Of a stretch of 64,000 nucleotides of DNA, positions 8,989-19,179 are shown piece by piece. The notes under the pieces are model-generated. The model did no database searches, was not told the origin of the DNA, and worked only from the letters and a program-made list of their open reading frames with translations. The DNA is taken from assembly GCF_003172915.1 (NCBI RefSeq), contig NZ_QGKU01000021.1, positions 1 to 64,000 on the forward strand, in the 5' to 3' direction. A program made the translations under genes and the position numbers. Positions within the stretch are counted from its first letter, which is position 1, and each line of letters starts with the position of its first letter. The DNA comes from Meridianimarinicoccus roseus (GTDB lineage: Bacteria; Pseudomonadota; Alphaproteobacteria; Rhodobacterales; Rhodobacteraceae).

Positions 8989-10343
8989 CACAGACACTTC
9001 ACATCATCGGCGGCGGCATGGCCGGAGCGGAAGCAGCGTGGCAGGCCGCAAACATGGGTGTACCCGTGGTCATCCACGAAATGCGCCCCGCCGTCGGCAC
9101 ATTCGCGCACCGGACCGGCAGCCTTGCCGAAATGGTCTGCTCCAACTCGTTCCGCAGCGATGACGACGAACAGAACGCGGTCGGGCTGCTGCACTGGGAA
9201 ATGCGCGCGGCGAACGGGCTGATCATGCAGACCGCCGACCAGCACGCCCTGCCCGCGGGCGGCGCACTGGCGGTGGACCGCGACCCATTCGCCGAAACCG
9301 TTACGGCGCGGCTGCGCGCCCACCCGCTGGTAAGGGTCGAGCCGGGCGAGATCGCCGAACTGCCCGACAGCGGGCACTGGATCATCGCGACCGGGCCGCT
9401 GACCTCGGGCGCGCTGGCCGATGCCATCGCTGCCGAAACCGGACGCGAGGCACTGGCGTTCTTCGACGCCATCGCGCCGATCGTGCATTTCGACAGCGTG
9501 GACCTGTCGAAGGCTTGGTTCCAGTCGCGCTACGACAAGGGCGAGACGGAAGAACAGCGCACCGCCTACCTGAACTGTCCGATGGACCGCGACACATACG
9601 AGGCGTTCATCGATGCGCTGTTGGCTGCCCACAAGGCCGAGTTCAAGCCGGGCGAGACAGCCGGGTATTTCGACGGCTGCCTGCCGATCGAAGTGATGGC
9701 CGAACGCGGCCGCGAGACCCTGCGCCACGGGCCGATGAAGCCTGTAGGGCTAACCAACCCGCACCAGCCGGACGTGAAGGCCCATGCAATCGTGCAGCTG
9801 CGCCGCGACAACGCGCTCGGCACGCTCTATAACATTGTGGGTTTCCAGACGAAGATGAAATACGGCGCCCAGACCGAGGTGCTGCGGATGATCCCGGGGC
9901 TGGAAAACGCGCGCTTCGCCCGGCTGGGAGGCATCCACCGCAACACGTTCCTCAACTCGCCCACCTTGCTGGACGGCGAAATGCGGCTGAGGTCGCGCCC
10001 GCATGTCCGCTTCGCCGGGCAGATCACCGGTGTGGAAGGCTACGTGGAAAGCGCGGCGATGGGACTGCTGGCCGGCCGTCTTGCCGCGTCCGAAATTCTG
10101 GGCCGTCCTGTCAGCGCTCCGCCGCCCGAGACCGCAACGGGCGCGCTGGTGACCCACATCACAGGCGGGGCAGAAGCCAAGACCTTCCAGCCGATGAACG
10201 TGAATTTCGGGCTGTTTCCCCCGGTCGACCTGAAGGGGGGGCGGCGCAACCGGCCCGCGCGCTACAAGGCCTACACGGACCGTGCCAAGGCGGCTTGGCA
10301 GGACTGGCTGGGCCACTTCACGGTGGGCAAGGCGGCAGAATAA
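8985..10343 (+). CDS. trmFO: Methylenetetrahydrofolate-tRNA-(uracil-5-)-methyltransferase TrmFO
   Basis: TrmFO makes m5U54 in the T loop of tRNAs using methylene-THF as carbon donor and FAD. The 452-residue protein has the N-terminal dinucleotide site [10 protein letters not shown] (9-18), the CSNSFRSDD motif with C52, and YFDGCLPIE with C232, which match the two important cysteines of the family. FAD-binding text near the C-terminus includes [20 protein letters not shown]. It is the last gene of the run starting at 6274. Confidence 0.96.
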   Translation: MTQTLHIIGGGMAGAEAAWQAANMGVPVVIHEMRPAVGTFAHRTGSLAEMVCSNSFRSDDDEQNAVGLLHWEMRAANGLIMQTADQHALPAGGALAVDRDPFAETVTARLRAHPLVRVEPGEIAELPDSGHWIIATGPLTSGALADAIAAETGREALAFFDAIAPIVHFDSVDLSKAWFQSRYDKGETEEQRTAYLNCPMDRDTYEAFIDALLAAHKAEFKPGETAGYFDGCLPIEVMAERGRETLRHGPMKPVGLTNPHQPDVKAHAIVQLRRDNALGTLYNIVGFQTKMKYGAQTEVLRMIPGLENARFARLGGIHRNTFLNSPTLLDGEMRLRSRPHVRFAGQITGVEGYVESAAMGLLAGRLAASEILGRPVSAPPPETATGALVTHITGGAEAKTFQPMNVNFGLFPPVDLKGGRRNRPARYKAYTDRAKAAWQDWLGHFTVGKAAE

Positions 10344-10370
10344 GGTCGCTGCGCCCCGGCCACTCAGAGT

Positions 10371-10399
10371 TTGACCCTACGTTAACTTTTCTCTAGGCT
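10371..10399 (+). promoter_or_regulatory. Sigma-70-like promoter of the VPLPA-CTERM-like gene
   Basis: TTGACC at 10371-10376 and TAGGCT at 10394-10399 are separated by 17 nt. They lie about 30 nt before an AGGGAG ribosome site and the ATG at 10427. The region is AT-richer than its surroundings. The match is by eye. Confidence 0.45.
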
Positions 10400-10426
10400 C
10401 GGGATACTTGAGCAAGGGAGTTAACA

Positions 10427-11089
10427 ATGAAACGAATAATCGCACAGGCTGCGCTTTGCCTGTTTCTGCCGGTCATGGCGCAGGCCGGGACCATCGTGAG
10501 TGCAGTCGGCGTCGTCGCATCGTCGGAACGAAATAACGTTCCTGCCAGCGCCACCATCGACCAGTCTGGTTTGAGCGCGACCTATATCAGCGGCGTGACG
10601 GATTTCGATACTTATATCGGGTCCAATCCGACGCATTCACTGTTGGCGCAGAACAACGAGTGGTTCTCGGATTTCGGGAACCTGACACCGACCCTGACCT
10701 TCGATCTTGGGTCGGTGCTGACCATCGACCGCATCGCGCTTTGGGTCGAGGAATCGAGCGGGTTCACGACCGCAGCCCTGTCGTCCTCCGTAGATGGACA
10801 GGCCTTCAGCAGCCTGGGCACGATCAACCCGGCAAATCCGCCAAGGGGTTCGGACTATCCGGCCGAGGTCTTCGGCTTCGCGGCAACCAGCATGCAGTAT
10901 TTCCGCATGGATTTTTCCGGATGCCCTCAACCTGGTCCCAACAGCACCAACGAATGCTCGCTGGGCGAGATCGCCTTTTCGGCGGCTGGAGGTTCCACCG
11001 TCATTCCCCTGCCCGGCAGCGCCTTGCTTCTCGGAAGCGTGATAGCGGGCGGCTTCACGATCGGTCGTCGCAAATCGCGGCACGGTTGA
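10427..11089 (+). CDS. Secreted protein with VPLPA-CTERM-like sorting tail
   Basis: This 220-residue protein has an N-terminal signal peptide (MKRIIAQAALCLFLPVMAQA) and a C-terminal tripartite tail: VIPLPGSALL (192-201), a hydrophobic helix, then the basic end GRRKSRHG. That architecture matches the VPLPA/PEP-CTERM class of exosortase substrates, though the motif is VIPLPGSALL rather than VPLPAGAXL. The middle part (about 45-185) contains TPTLTFDLGSVLTIDRIALWVEE-like text resembling a discoidin/F5-8C beta-sandwich, and two cysteines (166, 177) that may pair. It has its own promoter and ribosome site. No exosortase is in the window. It is probably a surface or matrix protein. Confidence 0.75.
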   Translation: MKRIIAQAALCLFLPVMAQAGTIVSAVGVVASSERNNVPASATIDQSGLSATYISGVTDFDTYIGSNPTHSLLAQNNEWFSDFGNLTPTLTFDLGSVLTIDRIALWVEESSGFTTAALSSSVDGQAFSSLGTINPANPPRGSDYPAEVFGFAATSMQYFRMDFSGCPQPGPNSTNECSLGEIAFSAAGGSTVIPLPGSALLLGSVIAGGFTIGRRKSRHG

Positions 11090-11095
11090 TATTCA

Positions 11096-11599
11096 TCAAC
11101 TCTGCGCGTCGTCCGCCGCAAAGCGGATGACGCGCCCGGAAACGCCGGTCCAAGCCCCTTCCCGCAATGCAGCCCCCAGAACGCGGTCCGGGTTCGTGGG
11201 CGGGGGCATTTCGACACCGTCCAGACGCGTGAATCCCATGCGCCCGTAATAGGGCGCATCGCCAACCAGCATGACGCGCGCCCAACCGAGGGCGGCAGCG
11301 CGATCAAGGCTTTCACGGATCAACAATGCGCCAAGCCCCTCGCCCTGCCGGGTCGGGTGTACGGCCACCGGCCCCAACAGCAGGGCGGGCGCACCGCCCA
11401 CCTCCACAGGCCAGAACCGGATCGCTCCGGCAAGGATGCCGTCCGGGTCGCGCGCCACCAGCGACAGGTCTGCCACCGGCGGGACGCCATCGCGCAACCG
11501 ATACGACGACAGCGCCTCGCGGCCCGGCGCGAAGCACAGATCGTACAGCGCCTCCACTTCCCAGTGGTCCTGCGCGCCTTCGCGGTTCAGTCGGTACAC
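11096..11599 (-). CDS. GNAT-family N-acetyltransferase
   Basis: This 167-residue acyltransferase has the GNAT acetyl-CoA motif LLGPVAVHPTRQGEGLGALL (Q/RxxGxG/A) and the later VGDAPYYGRMGF, resembling the YhbS-type subgroup. It uses a GTG start at 11599, preceded on the minus strand by GGAGAGGG. It converges closely with the surface-protein gene (6 nt between stops). The acceptor molecule cannot be predicted. Confidence 0.85.
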   Translation of the reverse strand: MYRLNREGAQDHWEVEALYDLCFAPGREALSSYRLRDGVPPVADLSLVARDPDGILAGAIRFWPVEVGGAPALLLGPVAVHPTRQGEGLGALLIRESLDRAAALGWARVMLVGDAPYYGRMGFTRLDGVEMPPPTNPDRVLGAALREGAWTGVSGRVIRFAADDAQS

Positions 11600-11804
11600 T
11601 CCGGCCCTCTCCCGTGCCGTTCACCCTCTCCACCGGCGAGCCCCTTGCGGAGATCGCGCGGCCACCGGAGCGCAGTAGCGTCAAAGCAATGGAATGTGAA
11701 CCGCCCAGCCCTCTTCGCGCGTCGGCAGTCTGCCTCGCAGGGTCACAGGCCTGATGCCGGGCGGCAAGGCATACGCCGCCGGATCACATCCGACGGCGCG
11801 AAGG

Positions 11805-12425
11805 TCAGGCCGCCCGAATGCCGTTCACGACCGCCGCGTACCCGCCATCGTCAAGGAAGGCACGTTCCGCAGCCGTCGAGGGGCGGGCCAGATCGGCATT
11901 GCGATGCGGGAACCGCCCGAACCGGCGGATCACCTCGCGGTGCGCCTTGGCGTGCACAAGGTTGTCATCTGCTTCGGGCATGCGTTCCTTGAACAACCGC
12001 ACGCAACGCTCCTGATCCACAAGACATTCCGAATGCATCAGCGGCAGATAGAAGAACTGCCGGACCGGGCCTTCGATCCGCAGGTCCCAATCCATGTCTA
12101 CCGCATGCTTGGCCTTGGCCCGGGCGATCCGGTCGGTGGAATAGGCGCGCCCGTCGCCGCGGAACATGTTGCGCGGGAACTGGTCGAACAGGATCACCGC
12201 CGCAAGCGCGTTCTGCGGTGACGGCACCCATCCGGTGTGCCCGTCATGGCGCGTGTCGTCCCAGAGCCGGGCAAAACGCGCGCGGATGTCTTCGTCCAGC
12301 GCGTCATCGGTGGCGTACCAGCCGGACGGGCCGGTCTCGTCGATCCAGAAGGACAGGACTTCGTTTGGGGCCGTCCCGTTTGCCCGTTCGGAGGTGTGGG
12401 TCATATGTCCCATGGCTGTTTCCAT
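11805..12425 (-). CDS. DUF924 family protein
   Basis: This 206-residue cytoplasmic protein belongs to DUF924, an all-helical TPR-like family without known function. Family text includes EVLSFWIDETGPSGWYA, ILFDQFPRNMFRG, FFYLPLMHSE and RFGRFPHRN. Several in-frame ATGs occur near the start (residues 1, 5 and 8); the first has AAAGG only 3 nt upstream, so the true start may be slightly later. The MFS gene upstream on the same strand ends 48 nt before it, so they could share a transcript. Confidence 0.85.
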   Translation of the reverse strand: METAMGHMTHTSERANGTAPNEVLSFWIDETGPSGWYATDDALDEDIRARFARLWDDTRHDGHTGWVPSPQNALAAVILFDQFPRNMFRGDGRAYSTDRIARAKAKHAVDMDWDLRIEGPVRQFFYLPLMHSECLVDQERCVRLFKERMPEADDNLVHAKAHREVIRRFGRFPHRNADLARPSTAAERAFLDDGGYAAVVNGIRAA

Positions 12426-12473
12426 CGCCTTTGATGTGACCGACTGTTACAAATTCGTCTTGATCCCGCAAGG

Positions 12474-13778
12474 TCAGGCTGCGCCGTGACGCTGGGAGGG
12501 CGGGAATTCCTCCATCTCCTCGTCTCCTTCGGCTTCTTCCTGCTCGGAGCTGTCGTTGCCGCCGATATCAGCCGCGGCATTGACCGCGACCGAGGTCGCG
12601 GCCAGCGTGATCGGCGCGAAGCTGCCGGTGTCCGCAACGGACGGCGCGGGCCTGCGGAACGACCGGTAGATGCCGTAGACCAACAGCACGACCATGATCG
12701 CCACAAGAAACACGAAGAATCCGCGCGGGCCGAAGACGGCCATCAGCCAGCCGGTCAGCAGAGGGCCGCCTATCGCGCCGACGCCGTTCAGGAAGATCAG
12801 CCGCCCCGAAGCCGCCGCCATGTCGTCGGTGTCGAGGTAGTCGTTGGCGTAGGCGATGCTCAGACCATACAGCGGATTGGCAGTGCCTCCTATCAGGAAG
12901 GCGGAGGCAAGCAGCAGCGGAAATCCGCCGCCCACCATGCCAAGCGCGCCGCCCACGACGCCAAGCGCGACCACGATCAGGATAAGACGGCGGCGGTCCA
13001 TCCGGTCCGACAGAAAGCCGATGGGAAACTGCATGATCAACCCGCCGACATAAATCGCCGCCACGAAGGACGAAATCTCGCCCACGCTCAGCCCCGCCTG
13101 GCCGCCGAACACCGAGGCCATGCCGAACAGCGCCGAATAGACCCCGCCCAGCAGGAAACTGCTCACGCAGCTCAGCGGCGCACGGCGGAACAGCTCCAGC
13201 GCGCTCATGGGCTTGGCGGTTTCGTAGGCCGGCGTCGGCGTGACCGACAGAAGGATCGGCGCGAAGGCCACGGAAACCAGCACCGAAGGCACGATGAACA
13301 GAATGAAGCCTGACGGATCGCCTAGGCTGAGCAGGCCCTGCGCCGAGACGATCCCGACCATCTGCACCACCATGTAGAGCGACAGCGCCTTGCCCCGGTT
13401 CTCGTTGCTGGCTGCGTTGTTGAGCCAGCTTTCTGCGGTCACGTAGACACCCGAGAAGCAAAAGCCCATCAACACGCGCAGCGCGATCCAAACCCACGGC
13501 TCCGTCATCGCGGGAAACAGGATCAGGATGGCCGAGATGAACGAGCCGAGAGCGGCGAAGACCCGCACATGCCCGACCCGCTTGATCAACTTCGGCGCGA
13601 AATGCGAGCCGCCGAGAAAACCGAGAAAGTAGGCCGACATGACGAGGGACATCTCGAAGGTGGAAAAGTTCTCGATCGTGCCGCGGATGCCCAGCAGCGT
13701 GCCCTGAATGCCGTTCCCGACCATCAGCAGCATGACGCCCAGCAACAAGGCCCAGGAGCGTGACAGGGTTTCTAGCAT
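12474..13778 (-). CDS. MFS transporter (YcaD-like)
   Basis: This is a 434-residue major facilitator with about 12 membrane helices. The loop motif GFLSDRMDRRR between helices and the paired six-helix halves are clear. It resembles the YcaD-like subgroup of exporters. The C-terminal tail is long and very acidic (EQEEAEGDEEMEE), which is unusual for this size of transporter. A nested inverted repeat covers its upstream region. The substrate is unknown. Confidence 0.85.
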   Translation of the reverse strand: MLETLSRSWALLLGVMLLMVGNGIQGTLLGIRGTIENFSTFEMSLVMSAYFLGFLGGSHFAPKLIKRVGHVRVFAALGSFISAILILFPAMTEPWVWIALRVLMGFCFSGVYVTAESWLNNAASNENRGKALSLYMVVQMVGIVSAQGLLSLGDPSGFILFIVPSVLVSVAFAPILLSVTPTPAYETAKPMSALELFRRAPLSCVSSFLLGGVYSALFGMASVFGGQAGLSVGEISSFVAAIYVGGLIMQFPIGFLSDRMDRRRLILIVVALGVVGGALGMVGGGFPLLLASAFLIGGTANPLYGLSIAYANDYLDTDDMAAASGRLIFLNGVGAIGGPLLTGWLMAVFGPRGFFVFLVAIMVVLLVYGIYRSFRRPAPSVADTGSFAPITLAATSVAVNAAADIGGNDSSEQEEAEGDEEMEEFPPSQRHGAA

Positions 13779-13783
13779 CGGGT

Positions 13784-13878
13784 GCGCCTTTTCCGGACAG
13801 AGTCGCCGTTACCGCGTCCGTAACGCGGGCCGCACCCGGTGAAAACACCTCATGCGCGTGGCGTGTCCGGAAAAGCGC
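13784..13878. repeat. Nested inverted repeats upstream of the MFS gene
   Basis: Outer arms GCGCCTTTTCCGGACA (13784-13799) and TGTCCGGAAAAGCGC (13864-13878) are complementary apart from one extra C. Inside, CGTTAC-CGCGTCC-GTAACG forms a smaller palindrome around 13807-13825. The element fills the 118-bp gap between the queA stop and the MFS start and could be an operator, a queA terminator or both. Confidence 0.5.
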
Positions 13879-13896
13879 AGTGCCCGGAGCGCCGGT

Positions 13897-14961
13897 TCAG
13901 GCGCGTTTGGTCGGCAGCAGGAGCGAGGCGTCGCCGTAACTGAAGAACCGGTAGCGCTGCGCGATGGCGTGGGCATAGACGGCGCGCATCCGGTCCGTCC
14001 CCATAAACGCCGACACCAGCATCATCAGCGTGGATTTTGGCAGGTGGAAATTGGTCATGAGCCCGTCCGTCACCCGGAACCGGAAACCGGGATATATGAA
14101 GATGTCGGTGGGTTCCGCCATCGGCACGACTTCGCCGGTGCCCTGCGCCGCGGTTTCCAGCAGGCGCAGCGCGGTGGTGCCGACCGGGATGATGCGCCCG
14201 CCCGCTTCCCGCGTCGCCGCGATCTCGGCCGCGGCGTCCGGTGTCACCTCGCCCCACTCGGCGTGCATCTTGTGCTGTGCGGGATCGTCCACCTTCACCG
14301 GCAGGAAGGTCCCGGCCCCGACATGCAGCGTCACATGGGTGAAATCCACACCCGCCGCCGCGATGCGCGCCAGCAGATCGGCGTCGAAATGCAACGAGGC
14401 GGTGGGCGCGGCAACGGCGCCGCTGCGGCGGGCGAACACCGTCTGGTAGTCTTCGAGGTCACGGGCGTCGGCGGGCCGACGCGCGGCGATGTAGGGCGGC
14501 AGCGGCATCGCACCCGCCTGCGCCAGCTCCGCCTCCAGCGCATCGCCCTTGAGGCTCAGCCCCAGCCGGGCGGTGCCCTCGCCGGTGCGCCCCAGCATGG
14601 TGGCTGCCAGCCGGTCCGTGAACACGATGACCTCGCCATCCGCCAGCTTGCGCAGTGGCTTGACCAGTGCGGTCCAAGCCCCGTCGGCCTGCGGCTCCAG
14701 AAGTGTGACCTCGATCCGCGCCGCACCGGTGCCGCTGTCGGTCGCGCGCGTGCGGGTGCCGGTCAGCCGGACCGGCAGCACCCGCGTGTCGTTCAGCACA
14801 AGCCGGTCACCGGGACGCAGGAAGGACGGCAGATCGCCGACATGCGCGTCGGTGATCCGCGCCGGGTCCGCCACCAGCAGCCGTGCCGCGCTGCGCGGGC
14901 GCACCGGGCGTGTGGCGATCAGGTCTTCGGGCAGGTCGAAATCGAAATCGTCAAGCTTCAC
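13897..14961 (-). CDS. queA: S-adenosylmethionine:tRNA ribosyltransferase-isomerase QueA
   Basis: QueA moves the ribosyl part of SAM onto preQ1 in tRNA, giving epoxyqueuosine. The 354-residue protein starts at GTG with the family N-terminus [19 protein letters not shown] and contains [50 protein letters not shown] and [10 protein letters not shown]. The GTG overlaps the stop of the upstream AsmA-like gene (GTGA), so translation is probably coupled. Confidence 0.96.
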   Translation of the reverse strand: MKLDDFDFDLPEDLIATRPVRPRSAARLLVADPARITDAHVGDLPSFLRPGDRLVLNDTRVLPVRLTGTRTRATDSGTGAARIEVTLLEPQADGAWTALVKPLRKLADGEVIVFTDRLAATMLGRTGEGTARLGLSLKGDALEAELAQAGAMPLPPYIAARRPADARDLEDYQTVFARRSGAVAAPTASLHFDADLLARIAAAGVDFTHVTLHVGAGTFLPVKVDDPAQHKMHAEWGEVTPDAAAEIAATREAGGRIIPVGTTALRLLETAAQGTGEVVPMAEPTDIFIYPGFRFRVTDGLMTNFHLPKSTLMMLVSAFMGTDRMRAVYAHAIAQRYRFFSYGDASLLLPTKRA

Positions 14962-17900
14962 TGGCCGGGGCTTCCCTCTGATGTGCCACCTGCACCGGAT
15001 GCGCCGCCCTGCCCGTTCTGGCCGCGGAACACCTCTCGCAGGAACCCCGGCGTTAGCACCGACAGCGGATTGGCTGCAAGCCGGGGTGCCGACATCGGGC
15101 CGGTGACGGTGTAGTGCAGCCCGATCAGGCCTTCGCCACGGCGAGTCATGAAGCTGCCGACCCGGTTCAGGAAATAGATCGGCGAGACGACCCCCTGAAG
15201 GTCCAGCACCCGCGTGGCAAGATTCACAGTGCCATCAAGCGACATTCCGATGGACGGGCCGGTCGCGCTGGCGGCCATGAGGTCGATGCGGTCGCGCGAC
15301 AGCATGAAATCGGCGCGAATGTCCGAAAAGCCGATGCCGTTCCCGGCCGCCTGTTCCGCCGCGCCCACCACGCTGATCGCCGACAGGAAGGACGCGCCCG
15401 CCGGGCCGTCGCGGATCGCGGTGTCGATGATGCGCAGCTGGCCGCGGTAGCTGCCCGGCACGCCGCGCGGCACCAGCCTAAGGTCCAGCGCGCCGCCGTG
15501 CAGGAACGGAACGAGGTTGGCTGCGCGCAGCACCGCGCCCGCGTCTTCGCCCGTCAGGTGCAGCGCAAGCCCGGTCTGCTGCCCCGTGCCGCCATCTGTG
15601 CCGTCCTGCGGCGCGCCATGCGCGAGGCGCAGCCGCACAGGTGCGATACCGTTGACAGTGCCGGTCAGCGAGCCGTGCAGGCGGGGCGACAGCGCGCCGC
15701 GCAGTCCGGTCAGATCCAGACCTTCCGCCAGCCGGACCCGGTCCAGCGTGACATCTATGCCCGGTCCTGCTGGGTCGCCCGCGCCGTCCGGCCTTGGCGG
15801 CAGATGGCGCAGGTCGAGCGTGCCGCCGGTCAGCGCCAGCCGCCCGCCCGGCACATAGCGCCCGCGCGCATCCAGCCAACGGCCCAGAACCACCCGGTCC
15901 AGCACAAGGGTGCCCGGCGCACCGCCGCCCGGCATCCGCGCCGAGGCGTCCAGCCGCGCCCCCGGCAGGCGCAGTGCGATCCGGTCAAGCACTGCGCCGC
16001 CGCCGATCCGGCCCGCCAGATTGGCGGACCCTGCCGCGCCGGGCGGCTTGCGAATGCCGAGAGCCGGAACGCTGATCCCTAGCCCCGTCAGGTCGGCGCG
16101 CAGCAGCATCTCGGCCGGGCCATCGGCGGAAAGGTCCACGCTGACCTGCGCGCTGCCCTGCCCGCGCAGCGTGCCGGGCGGCAGCGACACGCCAAGCGCG
16201 CTCAGTGCTGCGGCTGTAAGTGGCAGGACCGCCGACAGCCTGCCGCGGCCGGGCGGCGCGGGGGGAAGCGGCCGGGGTGAAGGACGGCCAGACACCGGCT
16301 GCACAAGCCGCCGTGGCAGCCCCAGACCGCGTTCGTACAGCAGGTCTAACGGAACCGAGTCCAGCTGCGCCGCCCCACGGATCGTCACCCGCGCCGGGTT
16401 CGCCGCGATGTGCAACCGCTCCGCGCTCAGGCTCCGTCCGGGCAGCAAGGTATCGCTGCGCGCCTCAAGGATCTCGCCATCGAGGCTGAAGTCGGGCGGC
16501 GGGCGCGTCGCCTTCGGACCAAGCGCCAGATCGAGCGCGAGATCGACCCGCACCCGCCCCGACAGCGCGCCGGGCGCCATGAGCACACCGCCGTCGGGCG
16601 CTGCGCCTGGTTGCGTCGCAGCGTCGACCGCGCCGACGCCTGCCTGATCGGGCAGACCGGGATCTCCGCCGCCGGGACGAGGCGCCGCCGCCGAGGCGCC
16701 CTCCGCCCGCGGCTGGAACAGCGGCTGGCGCAGCAGCCGCAGCGCATCCGGCAGCGCCGCCGCCGCGCCCAGTGTGATCCGCAACGGCGCGAGGTCGCGG
16801 CCAAGCCGCCCGATATGGGCGGTCGCCCCTTCCAGCGTCACGGCCCCGCCATCCGGCACCGGCAGCAGGCCCGATACCAGCCGCAAGCCGAACGCCCCGC
16901 CCGCCAGCGCGCCGTGCCCGCGTGCCTCGCGCAGCGGGGGCAGCCCGTCCGAGACCGCGATCTCGGCTCCCGCAAAGTCGAAATCCAGCGCAAGATCCGG
17001 CGCGTCGACTGTGCCGAAATCCTGCCGCAGCGCGAGCCGCAGATCCGTCACCTCGGCCGGGCCGAGCCGACTGTCCAGCCAAACGCGCGTGCGCGGCGCG
17101 ATCCCGACAGGCCAGAGCGCGAACAGCCCCGCCCGTCCCGGATCCGACGCATGCAGGTCAAGCGCGAGGCGCGGCGCCCCGCCCGTGCCGCCTCGGTCGA
17201 GAACGCCCCGCCCCACGGCGCGGACGCCTTCCCGTTCCAGCGTGAGCGCGCCAATGCCAAGCGCGCCGCTGTTGCGATCGATGCGCAGGTCGGCCCAGAG
17301 CCGGTCCGCACCCAGCAAGAGCGGCGCGCGCGCGCCACCACCCGTCGCGGGCGCTGCACGCGCCAGCCGCGCCGCAACCGGGCGCAGCGCGCCAGTTCCG
17401 GCGACCGCGCCCGGTGACCCGTCTCCGGCGCCCCGGTCGCGGCGCGGAATCGAGGCGCGCACCCCCGACAGAGCCAGTTGCGCGGTCAACCCGTCCCCCG
17501 ACCCGCGACGCAGGTCGATCCGCCCCGCCCCCGACACGAGGCTGCTGCGGAGCGACAGGTCCGCGACGGCGAGATGCGACCGGTCGGCGGACAGGTGCAG
17601 ATCTGCGCTCAGCCCGTCCAGCGCGACATCGGCGGCGGCGCCCGGCAGCACGATCGCCCCTGCGCCGACATTCAGGTGACCGGCCAGCGGGCGCGGTGTG
17701 CCATCCGCGCCGATCGCCCCTACGAGGTCCAGAGAAACCGGCGCGCGCAACCGCGTGAGCAGATCGTCCAGCGGCCCGGGCCCGGCAAGACCGCGCAGCC
17801 GTGCGGGTTCCAGCCCGCGTACCGTGAGCCGCAGATCGCTTTGCGCGCCGCCGCCGGGGCTGATCACATGGACCTGCACCCGGCCCGCATCCGATCCCCC

Positions 17901-18578
17901 GCCGCCATCGTCGAACACGCCGAGATCGGCATCCAGCGCCAGCCTCCCGGCATCGTCCCGCGTGATCCGCAGCGCGCCGTCACGACTGGTGATGCGCCGC
18001 CCGTCGCGGGCATCGTTCAGCGTGATCCCGACGCGATCGAGCCCGATCGCCCGCAGCCCGGCAAGACGCGGTTCCGCAAGGCGCGCGCGCAGACGCTCCA
18101 GCGCTTCGGCGGGGCTGGACGCGCCACGCAGCAGCGTCGCGTCGCCCAGTTGCAGCGTGAGACGGCCCTCGGCATCGCGGCTCAGCGCGACCTGCACCCC
18201 GCGCGCCGTGACCGCTTTGGGCACAGGGCGCGCCAGCAACGCGTCGTCCCGGCTGAACACAGCCTCCACCCGGTCCAGCGCCACCACAAGATCGCCGGCC
18301 CGGTCGAACAGCGCCAGATCGTCGAGCACTACCGCAGGGGACAGGTTCTCGCGCAGGTCGATCTCCACCCGGCCCAGCCGCGCGGACACGCCGATCGCCG
18401 CAAGATCCTGGTTTACCCGCACCGACAGCCGGTCCACCAGCTTGGGCGGCACCGCGACCGGCGCGTGGCGAACCGCCCACAACACAGCCAGCGCGGCGAT
18501 CCCCAGCACGGCGGCCAGGCGCAGCGTCCAGCGCAGCAAAGCCGCGGTGCACCACAGGCAGGATCGCAGAAACCTCAT
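14958..18578 (-). CDS. Large AsmA/YhdP-like envelope protein
   Basis: This 1206-residue protein has one N-terminal membrane helix (about 14-36) and a huge periplasmic region. The middle resembles DUF3971 and the end (about 990-1170, with [20 protein letters not shown] and [16 protein letters not shown]) resembles AsmA-like C-terminal domains of YhdP/TamB-type proteins. Such proteins form long hydrophobic grooves thought to carry phospholipid between the two membranes. It precedes queA with a 4-nt overlap. It is divergent from bcp, with about 140 bp between the starts holding both promoters. Confidence 0.85.
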   Translation of the reverse strand: MRFLRSCLWCTAALLRWTLRLAAVLGIAALAVLWAVRHAPVAVPPKLVDRLSVRVNQDLAAIGVSARLGRVEIDLRENLSPAVVLDDLALFDRAGDLVVALDRVEAVFSRDDALLARPVPKAVTARGVQVALSRDAEGRLTLQLGDATLLRGASSPAEALERLRARLAEPRLAGLRAIGLDRVGITLNDARDGRRITSRDGALRITRDDAGRLALDADLGVFDDGGGGSDAGRVQVHVISPGGGAQSDLRLTVRGLEPARLRGLAGPGPLDDLLTRLRAPVSLDLVGAIGADGTPRPLAGHLNVGAGAIVLPGAAADVALDGLSADLHLSADRSHLAVADLSLRSSLVSGAGRIDLRRGSGDGLTAQLALSGVRASIPRRDRGAGDGSPGAVAGTGALRPVAARLARAAPATGGGARAPLLLGADRLWADLRIDRNSGALGIGALTLEREGVRAVGRGVLDRGGTGGAPRLALDLHASDPGRAGLFALWPVGIAPRTRVWLDSRLGPAEVTDLRLALRQDFGTVDAPDLALDFDFAGAEIAVSDGLPPLREARGHGALAGGAFGLRLVSGLLPVPDGGAVTLEGATAHIGRLGRDLAPLRITLGAAAALPDALRLLRQPLFQPRAEGASAAAPRPGGGDPGLPDQAGVGAVDAATQPGAAPDGGVLMAPGALSGRVRVDLALDLALGPKATRPPPDFSLDGEILEARSDTLLPGRSLSAERLHIAANPARVTIRGAAQLDSVPLDLLYERGLGLPRRLVQPVSGRPSPRPLPPAPPGRGRLSAVLPLTAAALSALGVSLPPGTLRGQGSAQVSVDLSADGPAEMLLRADLTGLGISVPALGIRKPPGAAGSANLAGRIGGGAVLDRIALRLPGARLDASARMPGGGAPGTLVLDRVVLGRWLDARGRYVPGGRLALTGGTLDLRHLPPRPDGAGDPAGPGIDVTLDRVRLAEGLDLTGLRGALSPRLHGSLTGTVNGIAPVRLRLAHGAPQDGTDGGTGQQTGLALHLTGEDAGAVLRAANLVPFLHGGALDLRLVPRGVPGSYRGQLRIIDTAIRDGPAGASFLSAISVVGAAEQAAGNGIGFSDIRADFMLSRDRIDLMAASATGPSIGMSLDGTVNLATRVLDLQGVVSPIYFLNRVGSFMTRRGEGLIGLHYTVTGPMSAPRLAANPLSVLTPGFLREVFRGQNGQGGASGAGGTSEGSPGQ

Positions 18579-18717
18579 GGCCCCAGCCTAGGCCAGCGCG
18601 CGGTTCGCACCAAGTCCGAACGCTCTGACCCCGCTGGACTTTCCCGCGCCCGTGCTAGAACGTTGCGGGCGTATTCCCGCGGCTTGCACCCGCGATATCC
18701 AGTCACAGAGGCCAAGA

Positions 18718-19179
18718 ATGCTCGACGAAGGCGCCCCCGCTCCCGATTTCACCCTGCCGCAGGATGGCGGCGACGAAGTGACACTGTCCGGTCTGAGGGG
18801 CCGGATCGTGGTGCTTTATTTCTACCCCCGCGACGACACCAGCGGCTGCACCAAGGAGGCGGTGGCCTTCACCGGGTTGGCCGATGCCTTCGCGGAGGCA
18901 GGCGCGGTGGTGTTCGGCATCTCGAAGGACAGCGTCGCCAAGCACGGCAAGTTCCGCGCCAAGCATGACCTTGGCGTCGGCCTGCTGTCGGACGAGCACA
19001 GCGACGTATGCGAACGCTACGGCGTCTGGGCCGAGAAGGCGATGTACGGGAAGACCTACATGGGGATCGAACGGTCCACCTTCCTGATCGATGGGGACGG
19101 CGCCGTGCGCAAGGTCTGGCGCAAGGTGAAGGTGCCCGGTCATGCCGAGGCGGTGCTGGACGCGGCTCGGGCTCTGTGA
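18718..19179 (+). CDS. bcp: Thioredoxin-dependent peroxiredoxin (Bcp/PrxQ)
   Basis: This 153-residue peroxiredoxin reduces hydroperoxides with thioredoxin. The active site FYPRDDTSGCTKEA carries the peroxidatic cysteine at about residue 44. The usual Bcp resolving cysteine five residues later is not there (the sequence is CTKEAVAF), so it is probably a 1-Cys type or uses another partner; C98 in SDVCERYGV is a candidate. AGAGG precedes the ATG at 18718 by 6 nt, which rules out an earlier start in the same frame. Its stop overlaps the next gene's GTG. Confidence 0.92.
   Translation: MLDEGAPAPDFTLPQDGGDEVTLSGLRGRIVVLYFYPRDDTSGCTKEAVAFTGLADAFAEAGAVVFGISKDSVAKHGKFRAKHDLGVGLLSDEHSDVCERYGVWAEKAMYGKTYMGIERSTFLIDGDGAVRKVWRKVKVPGHAEAVLDAARAL

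Noticed and set aside
17478-18968. A 496-codon frame antisense to the AsmA-like gene
   Set aside because: It is Gln/Arg-rich with no motif and crosses the divergent bcp promoter; it is a shadow of the real gene.
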